From: Variovorax sp. WS11
GTDB taxonomy: Bacteria; Pseudomonadota; Gammaproteobacteria; Burkholderiales; Burkholderiaceae_C
Assembly (NCBI RefSeq): GCF_010499245.1
Contig: NZ_JAAGOW010000001.1
Coordinates: 3,782,001-3,846,000 of the forward strand
Length of the DNA: 64,000 nucleotides
Direction of reading: 5' to 3'
Shown: one piece after another, positions 41,991-53,250 of the stretch
How the letters are laid out: each line of letters opens with the position of its first letter
How positions within the stretch are numbered: position 1 is the stretch's first letter
Translations under genes and position numbers: made by a program
The notes under the pieces: model-generated
Told to the model about the DNA's origin: nothing
Database searches by the model: none
Seen by the model: only the letters and a program-made list of their open reading frames with translations

Positions 41991-43278
41991 GCCACCTCCG
42001 TATTGGATGTATCGATGAGCGTTGAACCGGCAGTCGCCCCCCGGCGCCAGGATCGCTGCACCCGCGCGGTTCTCTGGGCTGGAGCGCGGGATGGTGAGCG
42101 TCCTGCGATCGACAAGCAGGAACTTTTGTAGGATACGCGCAAAGGACGGTGGCGTCGATAAGCGTGACTGCGCGGTACACGCTCCCTCCTTCGCGCAGAC
42201 CGGTCTTGCTCCCTCTCCCTTTGCGAGGCCCGCGGGGGCGGGCGCAGGCGGCCTGGTTCCCCTTCAGGATGCCGCCCGGCGCCCGTGCTCGCCACCGTTC
42301 TGGCCACTCGGCAGTGGAGCCTGTTCTGCCGCACGGCGCGTTCTGCAGGGCATCCACCGAGCCGAAGCCGCTGCGGCTCGCGATCCGGTCCTGCGTCCAG
42401 CGCGTGCGCCGCAGCAGCTGCGCGGCAGCGGCCACCCGGGTCTGCTCGACGAAGCGCGCCGGGGTACAGCCGGCCTGGGCGGCGAAGGCGCGGCCGAAGT
42501 TGCGCGGGCTCATCTGCACGCGAGCCGCCAGCACCTCGACCGACAGCTCCTCCTGCGGATGCGTGCCGATCCAGGCCACCAGCTCGCGCAGGCGATGGCT
42601 GGCCGAGGCCTGGGCCTGCAGGGTCGGGCTCAGCTGCGGCTCCCCCGCGCCGCGCAGCATCGGCAGCGCCAGCGTGCGGGCGATCTCCATCGCCACCGCA
42701 TGGCCCAGGTCGTCCTCGACCAGCGCGAGCGCGAGCTCGATGCCGGTGGTGACGCCGGCCGAGGTCCACACCGGGCCATCGTGCACGTAGATGCGCTCGT
42801 GCCGCACGCGCACCTGCGGCCGCAGCGCCTGCAGCTGGTCGCAGGCGCGCCAGTGCGTGGTGGCCTCGCGGCCGTCGAGCAGGCCGGCCGCGGCGAGTGC
42901 GAAGGCCCCGGTACACACGCTCGCGATGCGGCGGACCTGCGGCGCGACCTGGGCGAGCCAGGCCCCGATGCGCTGCTCGACGATCGCCGCCCGCACCCCC
43001 GGCTCGTCGCCGCCGGCGACGATCAGCGTGTCGATCGCGGCGGGCAGCTGCTGCAGCGTGCAGGTGCCGGCAAAGCTCAGCCCGCCGTTGGTCGATACGG
43101 TGCCGCCGGCCGGCGATGCGATGTGCAGGCGGTAGCTGCCGGGACGCATCTGCTCGGCCTTGCTGAAGACGCTGGCCGGGCCGGCGACGTCGATCGCCTC
43201 GACGCCGTCGAAGGCGACCAGCACGATGTCGCTGGCAGAAAGCGCGGCTTCTTCGTCCTTGCGGGGCAGGGTGGGCAT
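41962..43278 (-). CDS. GlxA-type AraC regulator with abnormal 3' end
   Basis: A 438-residue frame; relatives are about 320-335. Residues 10-180 are a DJ-1/PfpI-type domain (VCTGAFALAAAGLLDG), 225-313 the AraC helix-turn-helix pair (LAARVQMSPRNFGRAFAA; RIASRSGFGSVDALQ). The conserved ending, normally a Phe-Arg-rich helix and P-x2-YR, is scrambled after residue 313. The frame then runs about 110 residues through a truncated dispersed repeat into the STAS gene. The tail is therefore not native, and the gene may be a recent pseudogene or a regulator with weakened DNA binding. Divergent from the DJ-1 lipoprotein gene by 38 bp. Confidence 0.75.
   Translation of the reverse strand: MPTLPRKDEEAALSASDIVLVAFDGVEAIDVAGPASVFSKAEQMRPGSYRLHIASPAGGTVSTNGGLSFAGTCTLQQLPAAIDTLIVAGGDEPGVRAAIVEQRIGAWLAQVAPQVRRIASVCTGAFALAAAGLLDGREATTHWRACDQLQALRPQVRVRHERIYVHDGPVWTSAGVTTGIELALALVEDDLGHAVAMEIARTLALPMLRGAGEPQLSPTLQAQASASHRLRELVAWIGTHPQEELSVEVLAARVQMSPRNFGRAFAAQAGCTPARFVEQTRVAAAAQLLRRTRWTQDRIASRSGFGSVDALQNAPCGRTGSTAEWPERWRARAPGGILKGNQAACARPRGPRKGRGSKTGLREGGSVYRAVTLIDATVLCAYPTKVPACRSQDAHHPALQPREPRGCSDPGAGGRLPVQRSSIHPIRRWHGAKDGATG
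42186..42218. repeat. Truncated copy of the 33119-33254 repeat family
   Basis: The reverse complement of 42187-42218 matches 33147-33178 with two differences in 32 bases, covering the GGGAGAGGGAG arm and its flank. The other arm is lost. It is read in frame by the GlxA-type gene as residues including GSKTGLREGG. Confidence 0.65.
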
Positions 43279-43316
43279 TCGTAGGCTCAGGACATCGCGG
43301 TTACGGAGGGGCGGCC

Positions 43317-44450
43317 ATGTCGAAGTGGGTGCGGGCGCTGATCGGGGCAAGTATTGCAGCGTTGGGGCTGGCAGGCTGCGGGGCGGGCGCGCCGCAGCCG
43401 CCGGCGCAGGATGATGCGGCCAGGGTCGCGCGCGAGAAGCAGGCCTTTATCGAGGCCTTGAAGCCGCGCGGGGCGGGCCGGCCGGTGGTCGCGATCCTCG
43501 CCCTGAACGAGGGCACCGAGATGACCGACCTGCTGCTGCCGCACGCGGTGCTCCAGCGTGCCGGCGTGGCCGAGGTGCGGGTCGTGGCGCCGCGGGCGGG
43601 CCGGGTGAGCCTGTATCCCGCGCTGGAAGTCGATGGCGCGCAGGACCTGGCCGGCTTCGACCGGATGCATCCCGCGGGCGCCGACTACGTGATCGTCCCA
43701 GCGATGAGAACCGACGACGACCCCGCCGTGACGGGCTGGCTGCAGCGCCAGGCGCGGCTGGGCGCGCGCGTGATCGGCGTGTGCTCGGGGGTGCGGGTGG
43801 TCGGCCAGGCCGGCCTGCTCGACGGCCGGCGTTTCACGGGCCACTGGTACGACCGCGGCACGCTGCTTCGGCGTCACCCGGACGCCACCTACGTGCCGAA
43901 CCAGCGCTATGCGATCGACCGCGGCGTCGCCACCACCACGGGCGTTACCGCCTCGGTGCCGACGCTGCTCGCGCTGGTGGAGGCGATGGGCGGCCGGACG
44001 AGGGCCCAGAGCGTCGCGGCCGAGCTCGGCGTGTCTTCGTGGGGTCCGGAGCACGACAGCGCCTCCTTCCACCTCGATGCCCGCCGGGCCTGGACCTACG
44101 TGCTCGACAAGGCCATGTTCTGGCGCGTCGAGCGCCGGCACGCCGAGGTGCAGGACGGCATGGACGACATCGCCCTCGCGCTGGCCGCGGATGCCTGGTC
44201 GCGCACGGGGCGCGTGAACGTGGAGGCGGCGTCGGCATCGGGCCCGGTGAGGCTGAAGAGCGGGCTGGTGCTGGTCGCGCAGCCCTCGGCCGACGGGTCG
44301 CCGCGGCTGCCGCTTTCGCCGGGGCTGAAGCCGGTGCAGCAGCTGGATCGCACGCTGTGCGAGATCGCCGAGCGCTATGGCGACGCGCGGCGGGACCGGG
44401 TGATGCTGGAGATGGAGTACCCGGGGACGGGTACTGGCTGCGCGGGCTGA
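43317..44450 (+). CDS. DJ-1/PfpI-family lipoprotein
   Basis: A 377-residue predicted lipoprotein: a short signal with lipobox LGLAGCGAG (Cys about 21), then a DJ-1/PfpI domain (about 55-250). The nucleophile elbow is GVCSGVRVVGQAGLLDG and GHWYDRGTLL follows, as in the sensor half of GlxA regulators. The C-terminal 120 residues have no recognised domain. It appears to be an exported, regulator-like DJ-1 protein without DNA-binding region, transcribed away from the GlxA-type gene. The start has GGAGGGG 8 bases upstream. A role in sensing or modifying a periplasmic metabolite is inferred. Confidence 0.8.
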   Translation: MSKWVRALIGASIAALGLAGCGAGAPQPPAQDDAARVAREKQAFIEALKPRGAGRPVVAILALNEGTEMTDLLLPHAVLQRAGVAEVRVVAPRAGRVSLYPALEVDGAQDLAGFDRMHPAGADYVIVPAMRTDDDPAVTGWLQRQARLGARVIGVCSGVRVVGQAGLLDGRRFTGHWYDRGTLLRRHPDATYVPNQRYAIDRGVATTTGVTASVPTLLALVEAMGGRTRAQSVAAELGVSSWGPEHDSASFHLDARRAWTYVLDKAMFWRVERRHAEVQDGMDDIALALAADAWSRTGRVNVEAASASGPVRLKSGLVLVAQPSADGSPRLPLSPGLKPVQQLDRTLCEIAERYGDARRDRVMLEMEYPGTGTGCAG

Positions 44451-44570
44451 GCATCGGTCTTGGCCAGCTCTGCGGGTCCACTGCGCGCAAATATTGCGCG
44501 ACAAAAAACGAGTATTTGATAGCTCCTGGCTCGGCTACAGTCCGCGCCACATCAAGAAGCCAGGGGCCCC

Positions 44571-44864
44571 ATGAAGAAGAAAAATCCCGCTGCATCGCCA
44601 GCGCACGCATCGAGATCGCGCGTATCGATGCCAGCCGATCGCCGTGTATCGATCCGGATTCCGTTCCGCACAGTCTTCGCCGCTTGCCTGTGCGCCGCCA
44701 CGCTCGCCGGCCTTCCCGCTTATGCCGGCTCCGTGAGCTTCACGTATGACGCCCTGGGCCGACTTGCCAGCACCGTCTACAGCAACGGTGCCTCCGCCAC
44801 CACGATCACCTACAGCTACGACCCCGCGGGCAATCGCACCTCGGTGGTGATCACCTCGCCGTAG
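44571..44864 (+). CDS. Small exported protein with one RHS/YD repeat
   Basis: A 97-residue protein with a basic N terminus and a hydrophobic signal segment (TVFAACLCAATLAGLPAYA, cleavage likely after AYA), leaving only about 45 mature residues. These are a single YD-repeat unit, FTYDALGRLASTVYSNG then YSYDPAGNR, of the kind that recurs dozens of times in RHS proteins. No other RHS gene is in the window. It is either a fragment left from a larger RHS gene or a small stand-alone YD peptide. Upstream DNA (44451-44570) is AT-rich compared with its surroundings. Confidence 0.65.
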   Translation: MKKKNPAASPAHASRSRVSMPADRRVSIRIPFRTVFAACLCAATLAGLPAYAGSVSFTYDALGRLASTVYSNGASATTITYSYDPAGNRTSVVITSP

Positions 44865-44945
44865 CGTCAGCGCGCCGTTGCAGGTCCGGCCCGGGAGGGC
44901 AGGGCTGCTCGTTTTCTTTTCCATCAAAACACTGGGGGAGTTCCC

Positions 44946-45848
44946 ATGTCCAAGCTCGCGCGCGCCTGCGCCGTTGTCGTGGCCGTTGCCACATCGCTTG
45001 CAGGCGGCATCGCTGCTGCGCAGATTCAGAGCGGTGCGGCTCGCAAGGCGGCACCGCCGTCCGTCGCCCTCGGCGTTGCCAGTGCCAATGCCAAGCCCAA
45101 CATCAGCCAGCGTTCGTCCACCAATGCCACCGCGGGATGGGGCAGCTCATTGAACTTCGCGAGCGGCCAACCCGCCCTGCGCTACCTGCCGGACGATCTG
45201 CCCACGGCGAAGGACCCTGTACGGCGAGAGGCCGTCAAGGACGGTGCCAAGGAGTCCGGAGTCTCCACCCGCAGCGCCACTGCACCCGGCGCTGCCGGCG
45301 CCGGCGAGTTCGCCCCCGCCCCCGGCGTCCTGCGCGCCAACATGCCCCCGGTCACCTTCGCCGACGCCCAGCGCGTGCTGAAGGCCAGGGTGCTTCCGGC
45401 CAATGTCAATCAAGGCGTCACCGCGGCCCCCAAGACCAACAAGACCTCGACCTCGGCATCCACCACGACATCGGTCATGAAGATCTCCGGCGATGGCAAC
45501 GCCTTGGGCCCCGCCTCCATCGCCGAGCTCGGCCGGTCGCTGCGCCACCACCCCGACCTCATCTACCAGTACGTTCGCAACACCATCGAGTACTACCCTG
45601 TCTTCGGATCGCAAAAAGGAGCGCTCGGCGCCGTCCTCGACAACCAAGCCACCGCCCACGACCAAGCCACCTTGATGGTCGAGCTCCTGCGCGCCTCCGG
45701 CGTCGAGGCCACCCGCTACTTCGTGAGCAGCGAGCCACTCGACGAACTCCTGTGCATCTGGGCCAGCCACCGAATTCCCGGCCGCTTCGCGATCGTCCAC
45801 ACCCACCCGGCTGACCTGAAGGCGCTGCTGTCGCGGCTCGAAGCGTGA
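44946..45848 (+). CDS. Truncated RHS-associated transglutaminase-like protein
   Basis: A 300-residue exported protein. Signal peptide to about residue 25 (ending AAAQ), a long Ala/Ser/Thr-rich linker, then LRHHPDLIYQYVRNTIEYYP and GALGAVLDNQATAHDQATLMVELLRASG, the start of the transglutaminase-like domain that precedes RHS repeats in large secreted proteins. After about residue 250 the match stops. The last 45 residues (DELLCIWASHRIPGRFAIVH) do not fit that fold, and the catalytic Cys region is not evident. Probably the 5' stump of a much larger gene fused to unrelated sequence. Good GGGGGAG ribosome site. Confidence 0.65.
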   Translation: MSKLARACAVVVAVATSLAGGIAAAQIQSGAARKAAPPSVALGVASANAKPNISQRSSTNATAGWGSSLNFASGQPALRYLPDDLPTAKDPVRREAVKDGAKESGVSTRSATAPGAAGAGEFAPAPGVLRANMPPVTFADAQRVLKARVLPANVNQGVTAAPKTNKTSTSASTTTSVMKISGDGNALGPASIAELGRSLRHHPDLIYQYVRNTIEYYPVFGSQKGALGAVLDNQATAHDQATLMVELLRASGVEATRYFVSSEPLDELLCIWASHRIPGRFAIVHTHPADLKALLSRLEA

Positions 45849-45884
45849 TGGCGGGCGCCCGATCGCCGAAGTCGCCAGGTAACG

Positions 45885-46703
45885 TCAGCGCAGCATCGCC
45901 GACATCGCCGAACAGCAGTTGAGCATGCGCACCGCCGCTTCCACCGAGGCCGCGGCGAAGCGGAGCTCGGTCGGTGTGCTGCGCTCGAAGGCTGGCCACT
46001 GGCAGAACAGGTCGGCCAGCGCGGGCGTCTGGGTGTGCAGGGTGACGGCCAAGGGCTTCTCCAGCACCAGCGGGCGGGCCTTCCCATGCTCGGCCAGGCC
46101 CGCGGCCACGCCTTCGCGGATCGCCGCGCAGGACCGGGCCGGCGACAGCGAGACCCCGCTGGTCTGGCCCGTGGCGCGCTTGGTCTGAACGAAGGTCGCG
46201 TGCGGGAACAGCGCCCGGTTCTCTGCGATGAAGACGTCGTCGCCGCTCGCCATCAGCACCGGCACGCCGTATTCGCCGGCCAGCGCGCCGTAGAGGCCGG
46301 CCTCGCCCAGGGCCTGGCCGCCGATCTCGATGCCGGCGAAGGCGAAGCTGTTGATGGTGTGGGCCAGGATGCCCGCGCCGCCAGCGCGCGAGTGGTAGCC
46401 GACCATGCACACGCCGTCCACGCCGAGCTCCACGCCCGCCACCATGCTCAGGGTGCGCGGCTTGCCCTGGATCACCTGGGCGCGCGCGTCGAGCAGGTCC
46501 GGTGGCATGTTGCGGAAGTCGCCGTGCGAGTCGTTGACCCAGACCTCGGTGGCGCCGCCGTCGAAGGCGCCCGCGATGGCGGCGTTGGCCTCCTCGGTCA
46601 TCAGCCGGCGCGCGCGCTCGTACTCGGAATTGCCGGCGCGCACTTGCTGGGAATGAAAGACGCCGGCCACGCCTTCGATGTCGACGGAGATCAGGATCTT
46701 CAT
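45885..46703 (-). CDS. M55 family D-aminopeptidase (DppA-like)
   Basis: A 272-residue zinc peptidase of the DppA family. The N-terminal SVDIEGVAGV supplies Asp8 and Glu10, NDSHGDFRN and GYHSRAGG supply the histidines, and the Glu of ALGEAGL completes the metal set known from B. subtilis DppA. It releases N-terminal D-amino acids from peptides, as in cell-wall fragments. Coupled by ATGA to the P1 peptidase gene upstream and the last gene of the peptide-uptake operon. Cytosolic. Confidence 0.9.
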   Translation of the reverse strand: MKILISVDIEGVAGVFHSQQVRAGNSEYERARRLMTEEANAAIAGAFDGGATEVWVNDSHGDFRNMPPDLLDARAQVIQGKPRTLSMVAGVELGVDGVCMVGYHSRAGGAGILAHTINSFAFAGIEIGGQALGEAGLYGALAGEYGVPVLMASGDDVFIAENRALFPHATFVQTKRATGQTSGVSLSPARSCAAIREGVAAGLAEHGKARPLVLEKPLAVTLHTQTPALADLFCQWPAFERSTPTELRFAAASVEAAVRMLNCCSAMSAMLR

Positions 46704-47791
46704 GGGTGCGTGTCGTGCAGGTCGTTGGGTGGCGCGAAGGCATCGGCAGGCCAGTCGCGCAGCAGTTCGGTGAGGGCCGGGCGCACGTGGCCGTCGCGCC
46801 CGGTGATGGACTCGGCCCGCCACAGCGCATGCAGGATGGCCTGCTCCACGCTGTCGGCCGCGGCCTGGAACAGGCCGTCGAGCAGCGCGTCGTGCAACAG
46901 CGCGACCGCCGGCATCGGCTGCTCGCGCCGCTGCGGCAGCGTGTAGGCGGTGGAGAAGGCCAGCGCGATGTCGCCGCTGCCGTGGCCGAAGACCGAGCCG
47001 GTGCGCGCCAGGCCGGCGCCCGCGCGCAGCGCAAGGCGGCGCAGCTGGCGCGCGTCCAGCGGCGCGTCGGTGGCGATCAGCATGATGATCGAGCCCTTCT
47101 CAGGTTCGGCCGCCGGCGCCGCACCGGCCAGCTGGGTCGCCAGTCGCGCGCCGACCGCGCGGCCGGCGATCACCAGGTTGGGCAGCAGGCCGTAGTTGGC
47201 GAGCACCAGCGCGCCCACCGTGTGCAGCCCGGCGCCCGGTGCCGACACGCGCCGCGAGGCCGTGCCGATGCCGCCCTTGAGCGCGAAGCTGGACATGCCG
47301 CGCCCTGCGCCGACCGAGCCCTGCGCCACCGCTTCGCCGGCCGCGGCCCAGGCCTCGAGGTAGTGGTGCCCGCGAACGGCCATGCGCTGCATGTCGTTGA
47401 GAAAGCCGTCGTTGCACTCGAAGACCAGCGGGTTGACGCTGGGCAGGCTGCGCCCGCATTCGGGGTTCATCGCGATGCAGTCGCGGATCTGCGCTTCGGC
47501 CATGGCCGGCACCGAGAAGGTGTTGGTCAGCGCGATCGGCGTTTCGAGCACGCCGAGTTCCTCGACCTGCACCAGCCCCACGCTCTTGCCGAAGCCGTTG
47601 AGCACCGCGACGCCCGCCGGCACCCGCTGTTGGAAGGGGTCGCCCGCATGCGGGCACACCACCGTCACCCCCGTCTGGACCTCGCCCTCGTCGAGCGTGC
47701 AATGCCCGACCGTGACGCCGGCCACGTCGGTGATGGCGTCGCGCTTGCCCGAGGGCAAGGCGCCGATGTGCGGCACGACTGGAACCAGCAT
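46700..47791 (-). CDS. P1 (DmpA/L-aminopeptidase) family peptidase
   Basis: A 363-residue member of the self-processing P1 family (Ntn-hydrolase-like). DAITDVAGVTVGH is the N-terminal signature, MSSFALKGGIGTASR and VGALVLANYG are central motifs, and the autocleavage Gly-Ser is in KGSIIMLIATDAP (about 255). These enzymes remove N-terminal residues, including D- or beta-amino acids, from short peptides. The ATG at 47791 lies 28 bp after the permease stop; upstream ATG or GTG codons would overlap it. Acts on peptides brought in by the adjacent ABC transporter. Confidence 0.88.
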   Translation of the reverse strand: MLVPVVPHIGALPSGKRDAITDVAGVTVGHCTLDEGEVQTGVTVVCPHAGDPFQQRVPAGVAVLNGFGKSVGLVQVEELGVLETPIALTNTFSVPAMAEAQIRDCIAMNPECGRSLPSVNPLVFECNDGFLNDMQRMAVRGHHYLEAWAAAGEAVAQGSVGAGRGMSSFALKGGIGTASRRVSAPGAGLHTVGALVLANYGLLPNLVIAGRAVGARLATQLAGAAPAAEPEKGSIIMLIATDAPLDARQLRRLALRAGAGLARTGSVFGHGSGDIALAFSTAYTLPQRREQPMPAVALLHDALLDGLFQAAADSVEQAILHALWRAESITGRDGHVRPALTELLRDWPADAFAPPNDLHDTHP

Positions 47792-47819
47792 CACCGCACC
47801 CGGGGTTCGACGATGAGCC

Positions 47820-48743
47820 TCATACCCGGTCGATCTTGGGGTCGAGCGCGTCCCGCAGCCCATCCCCGAGCAAATTGAAGGCCAGCACCGTGAAGAAGAT
47901 CGCCAGCGACGGGAACAGCGCCACGTGCGGCGCGTTGACCATGTCCGCGCGCGCTTCGTTGAGCATCGCGCCCCATTCGGGCATCGGCGGCTGCGCGCCC
48001 ATGCCGAGGAAGCTGAGGCTGGCCGCCGTGATGATCGAAGTGCCCAGGCGCATCGTGAAGTACACGACGATGGAGGAGATGGTGCCTGGCAGGATGTGCC
48101 GCAGCAGGATGGTGCGGTCGCTCGCGCCGATGCTGCGCGTGGCCTCGATGTAGGTGAGGTTCTTCAGCGCCAGCGTGTTGCCGCGCACCAGCCGTGCGAA
48201 GGCCGGCACGCTGAAGACCGAGACCGCCACCACCACGTTGGTCATGCTGCTGCCGAGGATGGCCACCACGCCCAGCGCCAGCAGGATGCCGGGGAAAGCG
48301 AAGAGCACGTCGGAGATGCGCATCACGATGCGGTCCCACCAGCCGCCGTAGTAGCCGGCCAGCAGGCCCAGCACGGTGCCGATGATGGCGCCCAGCACCA
48401 CCGACAGGAAGCCGGTGGCCAGCGAGATGCGCGCGCCCATCAGGATGCGGCTGAAGATGTCGCGGCCCAGCGGATCGACGCCGAACCAGTGGGCGGCCGA
48501 GGGGCCGGTGTTGAGCTTGTCGTAGTCGAAGAAATTCTCGGCGTCGTAGGGCACGATCCAGGGTGCGAGGATGGCGATGACCACCAGCAGCAGCACGAAG
48601 ACGCCGGCGCCCATCGCGACGTGCTGCATGCGGAACTTGCGCCAGAACTCGGTCCACGGCGTGCGCACGCGCGAGGAGGCGGCGATCGCGGCGACCGGCT
48701 GCTCGGCCACGGCGGGGATGGGTTCAGCGGGAGGGGTGCTCAT
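47820..48743 (-). CDS. gsiD: Peptide/glutathione ABC transporter permease, GsiD-like
   Basis: A 307-residue inner-membrane permease of the DppC/GsiD type, with a cytosolic N terminus of about 45 residues, a first helix ([17 protein letters not shown]), a periplasmic loop containing [15 protein letters not shown], and the remaining helices. The EAA loop reads [20 protein letters not shown]. It pairs with the GsiC-like permease encoded 7 bp upstream. The Gsi assignment rests on gene order with iaaA, as in E. coli; a dipeptide transporter is the alternative. Confidence 0.88.
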   Translation of the reverse strand: MSTPPAEPIPAVAEQPVAAIAASSRVRTPWTEFWRKFRMQHVAMGAGVFVLLLVVIAILAPWIVPYDAENFFDYDKLNTGPSAAHWFGVDPLGRDIFSRILMGARISLATGFLSVVLGAIIGTVLGLLAGYYGGWWDRIVMRISDVLFAFPGILLALGVVAILGSSMTNVVVAVSVFSVPAFARLVRGNTLALKNLTYIEATRSIGASDRTILLRHILPGTISSIVVYFTMRLGTSIITAASLSFLGMGAQPPMPEWGAMLNEARADMVNAPHVALFPSLAIFFTVLAFNLLGDGLRDALDPKIDRV

Positions 48744-48750
48744 CGCCTGC

Positions 48751-49671
48751 TCACTTGTAGCGGATGGTGGGGTTGATGAAGCCGTAGAGCACGTCCACCA
48801 CCAGGTTGATCAGGATGAACTCCAGCGAGAAGAGCAGCACCAGCGTCTGGATGATCGGGTAGTCGCGCATGTCGACCGCGTCCACCAGCAGGCGCCCGAG
48901 GCCGGGCCAATTGAACACCGCCTCGACCACGATCGAGCCGCCCAGCAGGAAGCCGAACTGCAGGCCCATCATCGTGACCACCGGGATCAGCGCGTTGCGC
49001 AGGCAGTGCTTGAGCACCACCCATTTCTCCGACACGCCCTTGGCGCGCGCGGTGCGCACGAAATCCTCCTGGATCACCTCGACGAAGGAGGCGCGGGTGA
49101 AGCGCGCCATCACCGCTGCCACCGCGGCGCCCAGCGTGATCGAGGGCAGGATGTAGTGGCGCCACGAGTCGGCGCCCACCGTGGGCAGCCAGCCGAGCTG
49201 CACCGAGAAGATCTGCATCAGCAGCATGCCCAGCGCGAAGGCCGGGAAGGAGATGCCCGAGACCGCCAGCGTCATGCCGACCCGGTCGGGCCACTGGTTG
49301 CGATACACCGCCGACGTGATCCCGATCGCCATGCCGAAGACCACCGCCCAGGCCATGCTGGTGAGGGTGAGCAGCAGCGTGGGCATGAAGCGCTCGGCGA
49401 TCTCGGTGGAGACCGGCCGCTTGGAGCGCAGCGAGCGGCCGAAGTCGCCCTGCAGCATGTTGGTGAAGAAGTTCAGGAACTGCTGCGGCAACGGCTTGTC
49501 GAGGCCGAGGTCCGCGCGCACCAGCGCCACCGTCTCGGGGCTGGCGTCCGGTCCGGCCGCCAGCCGCGCCGGGTCGCCGGGCAGCATGTGGACGAACAGG
49601 AACACCAGCACCGCCACGATGAGCAGTGTCGGGAGCAGGCCCAGCAGGCGCTTTAGAACATACTGGGTCAT
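48751..49671 (-). CDS. gsiC: Peptide/glutathione ABC transporter permease, GsiC-like
   Basis: A 306-residue permease of the DppB/GsiC type. [20 protein letters not shown] is the standard first helix, [10 protein letters not shown] the loop, and [20 protein letters not shown] the EAA motif contacting the ATPase. Six helices are expected. It follows the substrate-binding protein gene by 19 bp and precedes gsiD. Forms the membrane channel for di-/tripeptides or glutathione. Confidence 0.9.
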   Translation of the reverse strand: MTQYVLKRLLGLLPTLLIVAVLVFLFVHMLPGDPARLAAGPDASPETVALVRADLGLDKPLPQQFLNFFTNMLQGDFGRSLRSKRPVSTEIAERFMPTLLLTLTSMAWAVVFGMAIGITSAVYRNQWPDRVGMTLAVSGISFPAFALGMLLMQIFSVQLGWLPTVGADSWRHYILPSITLGAAVAAVMARFTRASFVEVIQEDFVRTARAKGVSEKWVVLKHCLRNALIPVVTMMGLQFGFLLGGSIVVEAVFNWPGLGRLLVDAVDMRDYPIIQTLVLLFSLEFILINLVVDVLYGFINPTIRYK

Positions 49672-49690
49672 GGACTGGCCGTGTGCAGGA

Positions 49691-51226
49691 TCACTTCAGT
49701 TCAACGTCGTCGAAGTTGAAGCTGCCGTCCGGGATCACGTAGAAGCCCGCGAGGTTGCGCGCACGCACCGACAGCAGCTGCTCGGTGACCAGGAAAGCCC
49801 AGGGCGCGTCCTTCCAGATGCGCTGCTGCGCGTCGGCGTAGATCTTGGCCTTGGCGGCGGGATCGGTGGTCACCAGCGCCTTCTTGATGTCGGCGTCGAC
49901 TTCGTCGTTCTTGTAGTAGGCGGTGTTGAAGAGCTTGGGCGGGAAGGACTCGGAGGCCAGCAGCGGACGCATCGCCCAGTCGGCCTCGCCGGTCGACGAG
50001 GACCAGCCCACGTAGTACATGCGCACCGGGGCGGTGGCCGGGTCTTGTGCGCTCTCGACGCGTTCGACGCGCTGGCCGGCCTCGAGCGCCAGCACCTGCA
50101 CCTTGACGCCGACCTGCGCCAGCTGCTGCTGCACGAACTGGATCACCTTCTGCGCGGTCGTATAGTTGTAGGCCGACCAGAGCGTGCTCTCGAAGCCGTT
50201 CGGGTAGCCGGCCTCCTTCAGCAGCTCGCGCGCCTTGGCCGGGTTGTAGGGCCAGGGGCCGAGCTTGGCCGCACCCTCGATGCCCTTGGGCAGCACGCCC
50301 TCGGCCGGAATGGCGTAGCCCGAGAACGCCACCTTGACCAGCGCCTCCTTGTTGATCGCATAGTTGATCGCCTCGCGCACCTTCGGGTTGTCGAAGGGCT
50401 TCTGCTGCGTGTTCATCGAGATGTAGCGATGAATGATCGAGGGCGAGGTGTTCACCTCGAGGCTGGGCTTGCCCTGCAGCGTTGCGGCCGCTTCGGGCGG
50501 CATCGGGAAGGCGAAGTGCGCCTCGTTGGTCTGCATCATCGCGGCGCGCGTGTTGTTGTCGACCACCGGGCGGAAGGTGATCGTGTCGACCTTCGGATAG
50601 CCCTTCTTCCAGTAGCCGTCGAACTTGGCGACCTTCAGGTAGTCGGTGGCCTTCCACTCGACGAACTTGAAGGGGCCGGTGCCCACGGGGTTCTGCGCGA
50701 TGCCCTTGCTGCCGTACTTGGTCAAGGCGGCCGGCGAGATGATCACGCCCGAGGGGTGCGCAAGCGTGTTGATGAAGGGCGAGAAGGGTTCGCTGAGCGT
50801 GAAGCGCACCGTGGTCGCGTCGACCGCCTCGGTCTTGGCGATGTTCTTGTAGAGGTTGTAGCGCTTGAGCTTGTTGTCCGGATTGGTCACGCGGTCGAAG
50901 GTCGCCTTCACCGCCTCGGCATTGAAGGGCGTGCCGTCGTGGAACTGCACGCCGGTGCGCAGCTTGACGGTGTAGACCAGCCCGTCCTTGCTGACGGTGT
51001 GGCCGGTGGCCAGCACCGGCACCATCTTCATGTCCTTGTCGAAGCCGTACAGGCCCTGGTAGAAGGACTTGGCAACCGCCTGCGAGAGCGTGTCGTTGGC
51101 GTCGTAGGGATCGGTGGTGGTGAAATTGGATTGCACGGCCACGACCACGTCCTTGGCGGCCTGTGCCGACATGGCGAGGCCGGCCAGCGCGAGGGCGGCT
51201 GCGATTCGGGTAAGACGCTTGTTCAT
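49691..51226 (-). CDS. gsiB: Periplasmic peptide/glutathione-binding protein, GsiB-like
   Basis: A 511-residue SBP_bac_5 family receptor, matching GsiB in length. Signal peptide of about 23 residues ([16 protein letters not shown]), then [35 protein letters not shown] and [16 protein letters not shown], all typical. It captures peptides in the periplasm and delivers them to the GsiC/GsiD pair. It follows gsiA by 40 bp. Confidence 0.92.
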   Translation of the reverse strand: MNKRLTRIAAALALAGLAMSAQAAKDVVVAVQSNFTTTDPYDANDTLSQAVAKSFYQGLYGFDKDMKMVPVLATGHTVSKDGLVYTVKLRTGVQFHDGTPFNAEAVKATFDRVTNPDNKLKRYNLYKNIAKTEAVDATTVRFTLSEPFSPFINTLAHPSGVIISPAALTKYGSKGIAQNPVGTGPFKFVEWKATDYLKVAKFDGYWKKGYPKVDTITFRPVVDNNTRAAMMQTNEAHFAFPMPPEAAATLQGKPSLEVNTSPSIIHRYISMNTQQKPFDNPKVREAINYAINKEALVKVAFSGYAIPAEGVLPKGIEGAAKLGPWPYNPAKARELLKEAGYPNGFESTLWSAYNYTTAQKVIQFVQQQLAQVGVKVQVLALEAGQRVERVESAQDPATAPVRMYYVGWSSSTGEADWAMRPLLASESFPPKLFNTAYYKNDEVDADIKKALVTTDPAAKAKIYADAQQRIWKDAPWAFLVTEQLLSVRARNLAGFYVIPDGSFNFDDVELK

Positions 51227-51266
51227 GCGAAGACTCCTTTGACGTCGCTGGGTGGGAAAGAAAAAA

Positions 51267-53162
<1,896 letters not shown>

Positions 53163-53201
53163 AAGGCAAGCTCCGTGCATGCGCGCTGCAGCGATGCGGA
53201 C

Positions 53202-53242
53202 TTGCTCCCTCTCCCTCTGGGAGAGGGCTGGGGTGAGGGCAC
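53202..53242. repeat. Single copy of the palindromic repeat seen at 33213-33253
   Basis: Identical over 41 bp to the right-hand copy at 33213-33253. It sits alone in the 88-bp spacer between iaaA and gsiA inside an operon, where a hairpin could tune the relative expression of the two genes. Confidence 0.75.
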
Positions 53243-53250
53243 TGGACGCC

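Noticed and set aside
47791..47863. Longer N terminus for the P1 peptidase from 47863
   Set aside because: It would overlap the permease gene by more than 40 bp and adds an unconserved Arg-rich leader; the family opens close to MLVPVVPHIG.
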